From Artemisia argyi (lineage: Eukaryota; Streptophyta; Magnoliopsida; Asterales; Asteraceae): 64,000 nucleotides of DNA. The position numbers and the translations under genes are program-made. Shown here in pieces: positions 34,860-47,058 of this stretch (its first letter is position 1; every line of letters begins with the position of its first letter). The notes beneath the pieces were generated by a model, which was given only the letters and a program-made list of their open reading frames with translations, was not told the DNA's origin and did not search any database. Location of the stretch: the NCBI GenBank assembly GCA_030686995.1, contig JARVZY010002399.1, positions 248,001-312,000 of the forward strand, in the 5' to 3' direction.

Positions 34860-37342
34860 TATACCCTTACACTTGAGATTTGCTTGTCCTCAAGCAAATG
34901 CGCTTTTATTCTACTCAAAAGACAAGTTAGGGGTCATTTAACACTAATATAAAAGTAATTACAACAAATAATCATTCCACTAAAGACCAATAGACAAGCA
35001 CGGAGGTCATACACTAGCACCTCACAAATAGTGTTTAGATACTCACATCTCTCGGGTGTAATAAAGTATAAATTACAATATGGAAATGGAAGATATCTCT
35101 CACTACCTGTCATAGCAAAATAGATTACCATAGGCTTGGGAAAGGATCAAACCTCCACCACATGGCGTAAGCACCTAGGATAAACTATCAAAGAGGTCTT
35201 TAAAGGGTTGTAACGTTAGGTGTAGGGATATGAAATACACGGTTTTGTTGGATAAAGGAAGTTTTACTGGTGGCGAGTTAACAATCTTGGTTAATTACAT
35301 GTACAATATGGCGTTGCTAAGCCAAGACTAGACTCGACTTAAGATAATAAATGAAAAATAACAAAAACATAAAATGAACATAGAATAAAAAGGGATGGTA
35401 GTCCGTATGTTTTTTTTCTCTTTTTCTTTTTCTAATTTTTTTTTTCTTTTTCTTGATTTTTTCGATTTTTTTTTTATTTTTTATTTTTCATACACTCTTA
35501 CCCTACCATCCAAAATAATACATCATAGGGAATGAACATTCCCCTTACACTTGAATCTTTACATACTTTACATTAAACTAATCTAATGACTCGAATTAAG
35601 AAAATCAAAACATTTGAAGCACTTTTAAGACTAACGTACATATGGGGGTAATAAATGATGTTCTTCCCCATTACTCCATAAAATAAGTACTTACCCATGA
35701 GTCCCAATCGTCCCAAAACAATATGTTCAAGGATATGACTCGACTTAGCAACCATGTAATCAATTAGAAAGTTAACTTAGGGTTTAACAAATAACAATAA
35801 TGCACTAAAAATGAGCGCATACATGGAAGGCTAAGGCGATTTGGTTGTACATTTAAGTGGGGTGTAACAAATTCTTCCTTTAAGTAAAATGCTTAAAGTT
35901 AGAAACGAAAAGATAGGCTCAGAGGGGTGTACTAGGGGTTTCGTGTACTAAAAATGAGTACAACGCTAAGGGTGTGGGAAAAATTAGTTGACTTAACTAG
36001 CCAAGTAATATGACTTAAATGGTCAAGTAATTATGATACAGGTTTAACACAAGGGTGATCCTAATGCCTCTTATCATGTAGTAAATCCTACTACACGAAT
36101 GTAGTCTCACTAGCGGTCTCGGGATGCATCACTAACGCAAGTTCTAGAATCTAAATGCTACCGGTACACTCATAAGCACTAATAGTAAATGCTTTTCCTA
36201 TCAAATCTAAAGGCGAACCTCACATATTTGGGTGGAAAATTTTTCTGAATGTACGGTTATGTGCTAGTCATACAATCTCCTATCAATGAGACGCTTGCTA
36301 TGGCTAAAGTTTCACTCCTAAATGTTGTAAAAAATATTAAATTTGGCGCTAAAATTGCACTAACAAGTATTTCTCATAGTTTTATTACACATCTACCATT
36401 AAACAAAACAAACTCAAGCGAAAGTGCATATGTAAGGTATCATCTTTTTACCCTCCCCTTACACTTAAGATGAACATTGTCCCCAATGTTCAAGTAAAGA
36501 ATGTAAAAGTTAAAAAGTAAAAAGAATGAAATCAAATACTCCCCTGATTCGCTCGGTATGGATAATAAGGTGGCCAGGTTAAATCTTCCTCCAAGAAAAT
36601 GAACAATCAAAGCTTCCCTTCCAGAATATAAATCATCTTCTTATCAAACATAACCTGTAAATCCTGAGAAAATAGACAAAACAACCTCGCGTAAAATCGG
36701 CGGCATCCTATATAAGTTACTAAGTCCTAGAAAACAAGATAAGATATAATGCTTGTGGAATGAAGTTTACAGATCTCCTGGAGATTATAAAACTTAATAA
36801 TTCACAAAAACCATAAGACTCCATTAGAAAAACAAAACCGGTAAAATTTCCAGATTTTTACACTTGACGCCGTCAAGAGTTAACCCTTGACGCCGTCAGA
36901 AGTGACCTGCAGAAATTCTTATGTTAAGTTTCTGGAAAATTTCTGAAAAAACTTGGTCCTACTTCCTGGAAAATCCTGCAAAACTTCATTATGACTCAAT
37001 ACAAGCATTTGACTCTAACAAATACGAATACACATGTTCATTTAATATTGTGGAGAATCATGATCGGTTTGTTTCTTAAAAAAAACATATTTGGGGTTTC
37101 CCCTTACACTTATCTTTTGCAAAAATACTTTTAGGTGGAGTTAAGACTAGGCCAAAACAACAAAGTAAAGTATTTCCACTATTTAGTTTAGAAACATGAT
37201 CAACCAACAATAAAAATAAGGCATGCATACGGAAGCAAATAACAAACAAACAAAAATAAAATCAAACAAAGCATGGGTTGCCTCCCAAGAAGCGCTTTTC
37301 TTTATTTACAAGTCTTGTAGCTAGACTCAAGGTCATGGGTTA
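34860..37342 (-). other. TR-GAG 3' noncoding region (third copy)
   Basis: Homologous to 5748-8204 but more diverged. The polypurine-side sequence and the 9-bp hairpin (34878-34899) are kept. The poly-T run is interrupted (about 35409-35489). Two TGACGCCGTCA boxes lie near 36864-36900. No gene seen. Confidence 0.8.
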
Positions 37343-39874
37343 CTACGTGACACGGGTGAGTTCCTCATTGAGGACATCTTTGGGATCAAACTTAGGTTTC
37401 AACTTCCTATCGGGTTCCTTAGTATGGTATGACCTTTCAAACTTTTCTCCATCCGGATCATACAAAGTCATCCTCATATGCCATGATCCGTCACCTTCTT
37501 TAGGTGGCTTGTCCCACCTCCATTTACACTTGTCTCCCTATCTTTTCCACTTATTCATCTCTATATTAATAGGCATTACGCTCAAGAACTCAATCATCTT
37601 CCTAAAGACTAAGGGGTCCTCAAAGGGATCTAGCTCTTCATCTCTAGCTATGAGTTGTTCTACCGAATGTGTCTTTTCAACGAAATCTTTCTCTAGATAA
37701 AATGGGCATTGAGGTCCTATGAAGTTCCTTTCTATCCAAGGTCCATATCTAGACGGTCTCCTATTCATCTCTACCCAATGCGGTGTCGGTTCATCATCAC
37801 AATCATAACTATGCTTCTTTACATCATACACCGACCAAGTATCGCCTTCACCTACCGCTATCTTAGACTCCTTACAATCTATCATGGCGCTAGCGGTTGC
37901 TAAAAATCCTCTTCCTACCAATAATGGGCATGTAGTGTCACTAACCATGTCTAGGACGTGAAAATCCGCTAATATAGTTAACTTTCCTACGTGAACAACT
38001 ACATCCTTAATCATTCCAACCGGGTGGGCAATACTCCCATCCGCTAGCCCTATCAATACCTCCGTTTCCTCTAACTTTCCTAGCTTAAGAGCGGTGAATA
38101 AGGATAAGGGAATCAAGTTAAGGCTTGACCCTAAATCGGCTAGTGTGTCGAAAGCTTCGGATCTTCCTATCTTACAAGGCAAAACAAATATACCCGGATC
38201 ATCAAGCTTTTTAGGCAACTTGTTTTGAACGAAGGCGGTCCCATTTTTACCTAGTTTAAACTTCTCATATTTTTCTAGGAGGGCACTATAGTAAGGAGCA
38301 CGCGCTAAGACATCAATGACGGGGCGTTCAAGGTGAAGTTCTTTGAATTCATCGTCAAGGTCTTGCGTAGGAGGTGTTTCAACTATACTTTTGACCGGTT
38401 CTATATCGGGTGTTTTATTTGATTGGTCCTTTTGAAGAATTTGGTTTTGTTTGAAACACGTGCTCGTTGATTTAACCGAGTAGTATTGTGGACACGAAGT
38501 GGGTGACGAAACTGAAGATATGGAATTAACGTTTAGTTTCGGATTCTTGACCATGTCGCTTGGGAGTGCTCCCATTTCTCGGTCATTGAGAACTTTCAAC
38601 AATGCGTCAATTTTGGTGGTCATCTCGCTTTGCTTGTGTTTGAAATCGGCTTCAAACTTAGATATGCGAGCTTCTTGAGATGCCATGAACTTAGACATCA
38701 ACCCTTCAAGATTGTTGGTACTACCATAGTCGTTAGAAGGATTGTTGTTGAAAGTACGGTTGGATGGTGGACCGTTTGGTTGGTAACGATTAGGCGGATT
38801 GGAAGAATTTGGTTGATTTTGTTTCCACCTAAGGTTTGGGTGATTTTTCCAAGAGGGGTTGTATGAATCACCGTAAGGGTTCGGCTCGGGCTTGAAAGTG
38901 TACCACTTATCTCCTGCTTCATCGGTACGCGTGGATGCGTAGTCCGCAAAAGCTGTTCCGGGGAGTTCCACACAATCACGAGTGTCATGGGGACCACTAC
39001 ATAATTCGCATGAAGAAGTGATTTTGTTCACTTAGCTTGAAGGTTTAGGAGCTTTGTAAGATTTCATGAGAAACTTGACTTGGTCCTCAAGTTCCATGAT
39101 CCTACGGTCGAGAGTGCTAGAGTTGTTCGAAGGCAAAGATATTGCCTTGACCGTTTTGTTCAAATCACGGGGATCATTCCAACTTTCATTGTCATAGAGA
39201 GCAAGATCTTCTATGAGTTCCCATGATTGTTCCGCACTTAGATCACGTAGCTTACCACCGGCCGATTGGTCAATGGCTCGCCTCGTGGAGAGATCGATAT
39301 GGTCATAAAAAATTTGGACTTGGAGCCAAAGATCTATGCCATGATGAGGGACTTTTTGGAGTAAGTCCTTGAAACGAGTCCATGCTTCATAAAGAGATTC
39401 ATTTTGACATTGTTGGAACATCAAGATGTCATTTCTAAGCTTAGCAGTTCTCCATGGTGGGAAAAATTGAGCAAGGAAACGAGTGGTGAGATCATCCCAT
39501 GTGGTGATGGATCCCGTGGGTAAACGCTCAAGCCATTGACTAGCTTGATCCCGTAGAGAGAATTGGAATAGGCGTAATCGGGTTGTCTCTCTAGTTGCAA
39601 CATCTAGGTCTATGGAATCTACGATTTTGAGGAAGTCCTTAAGATGTTGGTTTGGATCTTCAGTACGAAGTCCATGGAATGCACATCCGCTTTGCACCAA
39701 CCGGATGGTGTCGGATCGCAAGGGGGTCACATTGGCTCCGGTGAGCTCAATGGTGTTTCGGTAGCCTTGGTGGCTAGGTCGGGAATACTCTCCTAAGGTT
39801 CGGGGCCTAAGAGGTTCTAGTGGTGGGTTTTGTTGTGGTGGGATGACGGGTTCAAAGATGTTCCCGTTGTCCAT
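37343..39874 (-). pseudogene. TR-GAG gag, second subtype with canonical protease site, two stops
   Basis: Starts at ATG 39874. The first about 430 residues match the Gag at 1932-4169 closely, including the CELCSGPHDTRDC knuckle. The frame is stopped by TAA at 39029-39031, where the other copies have a CAA codon, and by TAG at 37538-37540, then continues to TAG at 37343. The C-terminal half differs completely from the other subtype: it has a canonical retropepsin site (LADLGSSLNLIP, near 38155) and a typical LLVGRGFL flap region (near 37915). It rejoins the other subtype only at the last codons before the shared stop. Confidence 0.85.
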
Positions 39875-40020
39875 GATGTCGGGTGGTGAAAAGTTACGAA
39901 CAAAGACACAAAGAAATAAGATAGACTAAAGAAAACCTAAAAATAAAAATAAAATCTTACTAGAAAGGAATCTAGCAAGTAGACCTAATAAAAAGAGATT
40001 CTAACCTAGACAATAACTAT

Positions 40021-40038
40021 TCCCCGACAACGGTGCCA
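40021..40038 (-). other. Primer binding site, tRNA-Asp
   Basis: The plus strand reads TCCCCGACAACGGTGCCA, two mismatches from the tRNA-Asp 3' end; six bases separate it from LTR D. It is the best preserved TR-GAG primer site in the window. Confidence 0.85.
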
Positions 40039-40044
40039 AAAACT

Positions 40045-41449
40045 TGATACGTGGGAATCGCACCAGGCTTTACCTCTCAAGGGATCTTGAGAAGCTTGCA
40101 ACCCCCACAAGGCAGTGTACCTGATCGTTGTAGTATAGTATAGTGACAAGTACCGGGGGATTGATCGTTCAGCTAGGAATAGTGTCGCTAGGATTAGAAA
40201 ACCTAAATACTAGTTCTAAAGGTGAGAGATGATTCTTTTTGTATTTTTATATTTTTTAGAAAGCAAGTAAAAATCTCGGGTTTGAAGGATTTGGGCGGAA
40301 TTAGTTGCTAGTCAACTAACCCAATACTAAAGATGCAATCAAAATAAAATACTAGAAATGAAAATAAACTAAATTATACTAAGGTTGTGAGCAATAAGTG
40401 GAGAAAATGTGTTTACTTAGATTTCACTACTCCCTAGACATCTTTTACATGTTAATTACTTGTTATAGTTGCATGGATGACGGATTGTATTCCTTAATAC
40501 CATTCATGGGGTATCGCACATAACTCCCCAATTCTATGAGCTCTTATCTCCTCCTATACCATGCCCAGCACAACCATAGGGATTATAAACAGTGGCTCAT
40601 GCATTAAATACAACCAATAAAGACCTTAGTGCAATAGGTTCATGTTTCTTAAGACGTTCAAGCATGTTACCATTTGGAGATCTACCAGTTTTCTTAAGCC
40701 TAACATATAAATTCATTCATCCAAAACAAGTATAAACAAGTAATCAACACATAATTAACATCTAGGTTTCATTAGATCCAAGCAAACACAAGATAGATCT
40801 AGCCTAGCATGATGGAATTAAGACAAGAACAAGATATAGACAACCAACACATAGACATATTGATTGAATTAAAAGAACACTTATCTTAATTACACATGAA
40901 AGGTATCAAGGGCTTAGAACCCTTGAAAAACCTGTAAAATATGCACCAAGTTCGTACTTAGGGTTTCTCCAAAACTTCTCTCTTTTTTAATGTGAAAATT
41001 AGAAAACTATATATAGGAAAAGGGGTCTGACGGCGTCAAGACCAATCTTGTGACGCCGTCACCTCGCCGCCAAAACTCTTCTCGCACTGCCTTGATCTAC
41101 TTCTGACGCCGTCATGTATTAGCATTTCCAGGCCGTCATGACTTTAACTCTTGACGCCCTACTTCGTGACGCCGTCCAATATGTACTGGGTCGTCATGGA
41201 ATTAACTCTTGACGCCGTCAGGGTGTTACTCTTGACGCTGTCACCTACTGTTCCCAGCAAGGAAAATTAAGATTTTGTTGTTTTCTTCACTTTTATGCTC
41301 TAAAAACGTCCGAATTGCTTCCTTTTCCAGATTTCACTCCCAAAGTACCTAAAATCACAAAAGGAACGATTTCGGTCAATATTTGATCAAATAAATTCAA
41401 TTTCGGGCTTAAATGACCCCCTAAAAGTGGTTCATTTTTTGCCTCATCA
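40045..41449 (-). repeat. TR-GAG LTR D (5' LTR)
   Basis: Partner of LTR C, with the same ends and length. TATA box at 41008-41016 (minus), TGACG-type boxes at about 41028-41250, tRNA-Asp-like core at 40125-40139. Confidence 0.92.
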
Positions 41450-42417
41450 ACAACGCAGTAATAGAGCCACTCACCATTGAAATACATACAGGGGGTCACG
41501 ATATCCACCATATGCATGTTGATGGAGGGGCATCCGCAGATATCATGTACGAACATTGCTTCAAAAGGCTGCGACCAGAGATACAAAGTCAGCTGATCCC
41601 AGCCACGACATCGCTCACAGGATTCACAGGAGAGAAGATATGGCCCATGGGGCAATTACGCCTACTCGTGGTCATAGGTAATGCGCAGCACTCTACGACA
41701 GCTTGGATGAACTTCATGGTAATCAAGTCCCCTTCGCCATACAACGGCATCATCGGCAGACTTGGAATATCATCCATACGTGCCGTACCGTCCACAGCGC
41801 ATGGGATGCTCAAATTCCCAGTAGAAGGAGGCATTGTTACCCTCTACAATGCCACTATGTCACCAAAATAGTGTAACACAGTAGCCAGTGAAGTGGAAAA
41901 TATCCCAGAACAACGCGCAGCCAAAATACCAAACTTAAAAGTTTCCATCCACCCAGATTACCCAGATCAGCAAATATCAATTGGAGGGTCACTGTCTAAC
42001 AAAGGCAGAGCAGCTGTGTACGCACTCCTACAAGATAACCTAAACATCTTTGCATGGGAACCAAAATATATGACTGGAGTGCCGCGCTCCATCACGGAGC
42101 ACAAGCTACAAATCTGACAAGGATATCCTCCAATACGATAGAAAAAGCGTGGCCAGGCTCCAGATCGCGCAAAAGCCATCCTGGAAGAAGTACACAAACT
42201 TGTAGACGCAGGTATTATGCGCGAAGTCTACTATCACGACTGGCTCTCTAATCCAGTAATGGTAAAGAAGAGTGATGGCAGCTGGAGAATGTGCGTGGAC
42301 TTCACTGACCTCAATAAAGCATGTCCACAGGACTGCTACCCGCTGCCAGAAATAGACTGGAAGGTAGAATCTCTGTGTGGATATCCCTTTATGTGCTTCC
42401 TAGATGCATACAAAGGA
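41450..42417 (+). pseudogene. Tat-type protease and start of RT, copy 1
   Basis: Continues the gag interrupted at 33454. The protease site is MHVDGGASADIMY (about 41515). The linker is followed by RT motifs VHKLVDAGIMREV (from about 42191), SDGSWRMCVDFTDLNKACP and FLDAYKG, which ends at 42417. In-frame stops occur at 41869 and 42115, and a frame difference follows. At 42417/42418 the sequence switches in frame to SIRE RT, so an open frame of 250 codons (42217-42969) encodes a Tat-copia chimera. Confidence 0.88.
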
Positions 42418-43335
42418 AATCAAGAATTATGCGTGGATTTCTCAAAAATCATGCATGACGAGTTTGAAATGAGTATGATGGGAGAACTCAACTTTTTCCT
42501 AGGACTCCAAATTAAACAACTTGAAGATGGTATCTTCTTTAACCAATCTAAATATATTAAGGACATGCTTAAGAAATTTGGATTAGATGATTCGAAACCA
42601 ATCAAAACGCCCATGTCCACGGAAACAAAACACACCAAGGATGAGGAAAGTGAATCCGTAGATAGCAGTAAATATAGAGGTATGATTGGAAGTCTACTTT
42701 ACCTAACGGCTAGTAGACCCGACATTATGTTTAGTGTTTGTCTATGTGCTCGTTTTCAAGAAGATCCTAAGACAACTCATCTCGAAGCCGTTAAAAGGAT
42801 TTTTAGATATATTAAGAGCACTACACATTTAGGTTTATGGTATCCCAAAGGAACGGGAATAGACACCATAGTGTATGCCGACTCGGATCATGCCGGTGAC
42901 TATGTTGATAGAAAAAGCACAAGTGGTATTTGTACTTTTGTTGGACATTGTCTCACCTCATGGTTCTAAAAGAAGCAAACGGCTCTTGCAATTTCAACAA
43001 CGGAATCCGAGTACGTTTCGGCCGGAAAGGCATGTCAACAAGCTCTTTGGATGAAGCAAGCTCTTGTCAACTACGAAATTCAACTTAATGACATCACCAT
43101 TCTTTGTGACAACAAAGGAGCCATTGGTCTTAGCAAAAATCCAGTTCAACATGCTCGTACCAAACATATTGAAATCCGTCATCATTTCCTTCGTGATAAC
43201 TTTCAAAAAGGAAATATCTCAATTGAGAAAGTTTCTTCCGAAGACAAAATAGCCAACATTCTCACAAAACCTCTTAAACGAGAACCTTTTAACCTTCTTA
43301 GGCTAGGCTTAGGACTCATGGAACCTACATTGTAG
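42418..43335 (+). pseudogene. SIRE pol, C-terminal RT and RNase H
   Basis: Begins NQELCVDFSKIMHDEF, exactly the continuation expected after YVDDIIFGST at 26545. It includes GELNFFLGLQIKQ, the RNase H start VYADSDHAGD (about 42876), a stop at 42967-42969, TTESEYVSAGKACQQALW (about 43003) and the copia C-terminal ILTKPL (about 43258). It ends at TAG 43333-43335. Confidence 0.92.
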
Positions 43336-43401
43336 TTCTAGACATTAGACAAAAATCACAAAAATCAAAACAAATCAATAACTCTTTTTCTCAACAGGGT
43401 C

Positions 43402-43609
43402 GGCGGAACCCTCAGCCACAATGGACGGAACCCATTTTTAGGTTCCGCCGTATCCGCTGACCTACAGAACCATTTTCTTTGTTTATATTAAACCAAACAC
43501 CCATTATCTCATACCACCACTTCCAAACTGCTACTATTCACTTTACCATTCATCCTCAACCACGAAAACTTGGTCTTCCCTTCATTCACATTGGTCATAA
43601 ATCATCATT
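43402..43609 (+). promoter_or_regulatory. SIRE internal promoter-like cassette and leader (copy 2, complete)
   Basis: GGCGGAACCCT (43402-43412), a second CGGAACCCA, then AGGTTCCGCC (43440-43449), GTATCCGC, GACCTACAGAACC and TATATTA (43484-43490). This aligns over about 75 bases with the U3 core of the SIRE LTR (31263-31335), in the same order and orientation. The leader after it has no ATG and ends in a GTAAGTATT donor-like site. Confidence 0.55.
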
Positions 43610-44163
43610 GTAAGTATTCTAAACATGATTACACTCCTGATCTGAGTCTAGAAATTCTATTTTTGCACAAAAACAAAAACTTGGGGTTATGCATCAACTT
43701 TAGAAACTCATGCATGAAATTAGGTGTTTAACAAAACTAATCATCTTCTCCATAGTTAGGAATTGCATTCTTACTAATAGTAAACATATTTGCTAAAACA
43801 CCCCATGTCAAATTTTTGCAAAAATTTCTCACAAATAGGACAAATATTTGTTAGTCTCACATTGTGAATACAAAATCAAAACGTTATGTTTAAAACATCA
43901 CTTGCATAATGTCTCTTGAATGCTAAAGGGAATACATAAACAATACGTATTTTCGGGTACATTCAAATGAAGCTACATTGAACTAGGAGCGCTTGGGTTA
44001 TCTTTTGTTTTATAACAAAAGTTGCATTGTAAAACGTTTTTGAAGCATCAAAATGAGTCAAGATAACCGCACCTCCACATTGTTTTCATACAGGCACACA
44101 CTAGAACACCCACATTATAATAGTCGTTTACTTAGACTAAAATGTGAAATTTTGTTTTTCTAG
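43610..44163 (+). other. Putative 554-bp intron upstream of SIRE ORF-a (copy 2)
   Basis: GTAAGTATT...GTTTTTCTAG, the same length and borders as 26732-27285, although the two copies have diverged by scattered substitutions. Confidence 0.45.
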
Positions 44164-44171
44164 GAATCATC

Positions 44172-45281
44172 GTGCCTCCTATAACCCATTACGACCACTA
44201 GGACACCATTAAGTACCTACTCAAACACCACAAAACCAAAGGTCTTACTCCAACTTAAATCGACATTTTCAAAGCCTTAGAAAAGCGTTATGTCCATGAA
44301 GGTAGAACCATTGACCCATCCTTCCCATAAGGCACAAACCTCTACACGGAACTTGCCACAATCAACTTTGAGTATCTCTTAGAAATTGAAGAGCCTATTT
44401 TTCCTAGGTTTATTTTAGAATTCTATGCATCCGTCACCCTCTCCACGGATGAGTATGGTCGCATGTCTATTAACTTTAGGGCTAGTAGTCATCAACACTC
44501 CTTCACTCTCGAGGAGTTTGCTCAAATCCTAGGTGTCCAAAACCGCGGTACTTGCATCTACTCCGACTTGCACTCCCTCTCAACTCTTGACACACTCTTT
44601 AGCCGCATCCATCCCTATGACACCCCTCTTGTGTCCAAAGATGAACTTCGTGACTACCTCTTCATTAGGACATCCAACACAAGGAGAACCCGTTCGGGAA
44701 ATGAGGTCGATAAGGACCCATATGGAATGGAACTTAATGAACTCAAGCCCCAATTCAAGAAATGGGAGGAAGTCGTTAGAGCCAATGTCATTAGCACCAT
44801 AGGAAAACGAGATCATATAAATCTTTGCCTTTGCTACATGCTCTACTCCTTGTCCATTAGGCAACCCTTCAACCTTGCCTACTACATGGCCAAGAGAATT
44901 GCCGACATTCCCGTGCATGGCACAATGGGTATGCCGTATGGAATGCTCTTGACCCGTCTCTTTAGGTTCATCTCTCCCATTCCACCAACTCCTAATGGTC
45001 TTCGCCTTGACTACTCTCTCATTCCACGCACCTTTATCCCACTAAGTGATAAGAGAGTCTACAAAGCCCAAGGAAAACGTCCTCATCCTCCTACCTCCTC
45101 TTCATCATCCTCAATGAGTGAAGATGACACTTTGCCCAACTCTAGGCTCCCACCTCTAGAAAACCATTCCCAACTTCTGGATATTCCGAATGAGTCGGCG
45201 GAGTTCAAGCAAACAAAGGGGATGTTCAAGAATCTTGGGAGATTCATTGGAAAGCTCAAGAAGAAGATCGACCGTCAATGA
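44172..45281 (+). pseudogene. SIRE 3' ORF-a, copy 2
   Basis: Homologous to 27294-28403. The start codon is GTG here, and there are in-frame stops in the first 55 codons (TAG and TAA), including the TAA shared with copy 1. The remaining 272 codons from ATG 44463 are open. Function unknown. Confidence 0.65.
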
Positions 45282-46281
45282 GAGCGGGTGTGTAGGAGTG
45301 TTTGGCACAAGGTGCTATTTGAACAATTTGGTCATTTCAAACAATATGTGTTATGTATTTGTGTGTTGGTAGGATATTTGATACAATTTGGAACATGTTT
45401 GAACTAACTATGATGCAGGATGACAACATTTGGTATGTTGTCAAATTTTCATGTTTATGAAATTTTCACTAAGTATAGTGAAATTCGCTAGCCCCCGGTC
45501 AAAGTCCAATGGTATGCGTGTTTACATGTCCAATTTTTGCATTTCCTAACCAGGTATGAATTATATTTTTGGTTTTAGGAGTTTTCGAAAAATTTGAAAA
45601 TCGTCTCGCGGGTCAAAAACGCGGACTGCCTACTTTTTCAGGCCTGGCGGATCTGGCGGCACCCTAGAATGGGTTCCGCCAGTGTATTTTATGGGAACCC
45701 CAGAAATGGCCCAACGGACCAGACGGAACCCTCACATGGGTTCCGCCACTGTAGTCTGAGGGTTCCGCCAGTGTTCCTGCAATTTTTTTTTCGACATTGC
45801 AACATCCACTCAACAACAAAACATCCTTTTAGATAAAAACCCATTCCATACTATTTGCTAAGCACATTAGGGTCTTTCTCATCCTCTAGAACTCATAGAA
45901 ACCTATTTCCCGCCAAATTTCAAACTTAGCCATAACAACCTCAAGGAACCTTCACCTATAAAGGAAGGAACCCTTCCAAAGGTTCCTTGCAATCCGTGGA
46001 ACATATACCTTCAACCAATTTGCCAAAACCACTAAGCATTTAGTGGAAATCTTTGTCTTCTCACTTCACCATTTTCATTGGATTGACTTCCATGATTTGA
46101 CAACCCTCATTAGTCTTCCAAATCATTAGGAACCTCCATTTTTGTATGGCTAAACATCAAATCCAAACACTCCTTCCCATACTTCTTCACCACTATAAAT
46201 TAAACCATCTTAGAACACTCTCAAATCACACCATCACCATCACAATCTCTGATTCTAAACATCTAATAAACCATTTTGACA
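45282..46281 (+). promoter_or_regulatory. SIRE region between ORF-a and ORF-b, copy 2
   Basis: GGTTCCGCC / GGCGGAACC-type motifs at about 45650-45775, followed by CCTATAAAGGAAGG (about 45954) and the AAGGAACC / GGTTCCTT inverted repeat, as in copy 1. No gene otherwise. Confidence 0.45.
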
Positions 46282-47058
46282 ATGACAAAGTCAACAATAA
46301 CCTCTCAACCATCACGACCCGTTCGGAGAACCGCACGCATAAGTGTCAAACCATTCTGGTCAAACAACACAATCAACTTAACCTCTTCATCCTCGGATAA
46401 ATTCTCCTCACCCATCAAAAATGAACATTTTCTAAACGTTGCATCTCCATCTCCATCACCCAATGAACCTAATGAGCTTACAACTCCACCACCAACAAAA
46501 TCACCCATTGACCCAACTCCTCCAAGTGCTCCAACCCAACCATCCAAAACTCCATCACCATCACCATTACCTAAACTTGAACCAATGGAGTTATTTGGGT
46601 CTCCTCCACCATCACAACATCCTTTTGTTCAAGACCTCAATGATCTTCCACCAAGATCCACAAATCCACCACCTTTCACAAATGAAAAACCAAGGCCATT
46701 GCCTAACCAAAATGAACCTTTTAACCACAACCAACCACCACAACAAGAGTACCATCAACTAAAACCATTGTTGTTTCACCCTCTCTACAATGAAATCCAT
46801 GGTGCTCTATATGGAGAACCAAACTTTGAAAACCATGATCACCCAACTCCACCACATTCTCAAACCCAAACCTTTGAGTGTTTCTTTCTTTCGTATGAGG
46901 AAATCCAAAGCATGGTTGAAAATCACCTTCATCAAGCAATGGAATTTCAAACCACCTTGCTTGACTCCATACCAAACCCATCCTCCAACCAAGAAGCCAA
47001 AACCAATCCACCACCACCACCACCATCATCAAACGACCCGTTTCCACCCACTCATCAC

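Larger units (their letters stand above)
33455..41449 (-). mobile_element. Complete TR-GAG element, 7995 bp, target duplication ACAAC
   Basis: Two 1405-bp LTRs (33455-34859 and 40045-41449) bound a 5185-bp internal region with one gag gene. The 5-bp target duplication ACAAC is at 33450-33454 and 41450-41454; the uninterrupted site at 53449-53453 has a single copy. The LTRs differ by roughly 25 substitutions as counted by eye, so it is clearly older than the A/B array. No pol is present. Confidence 0.93.
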
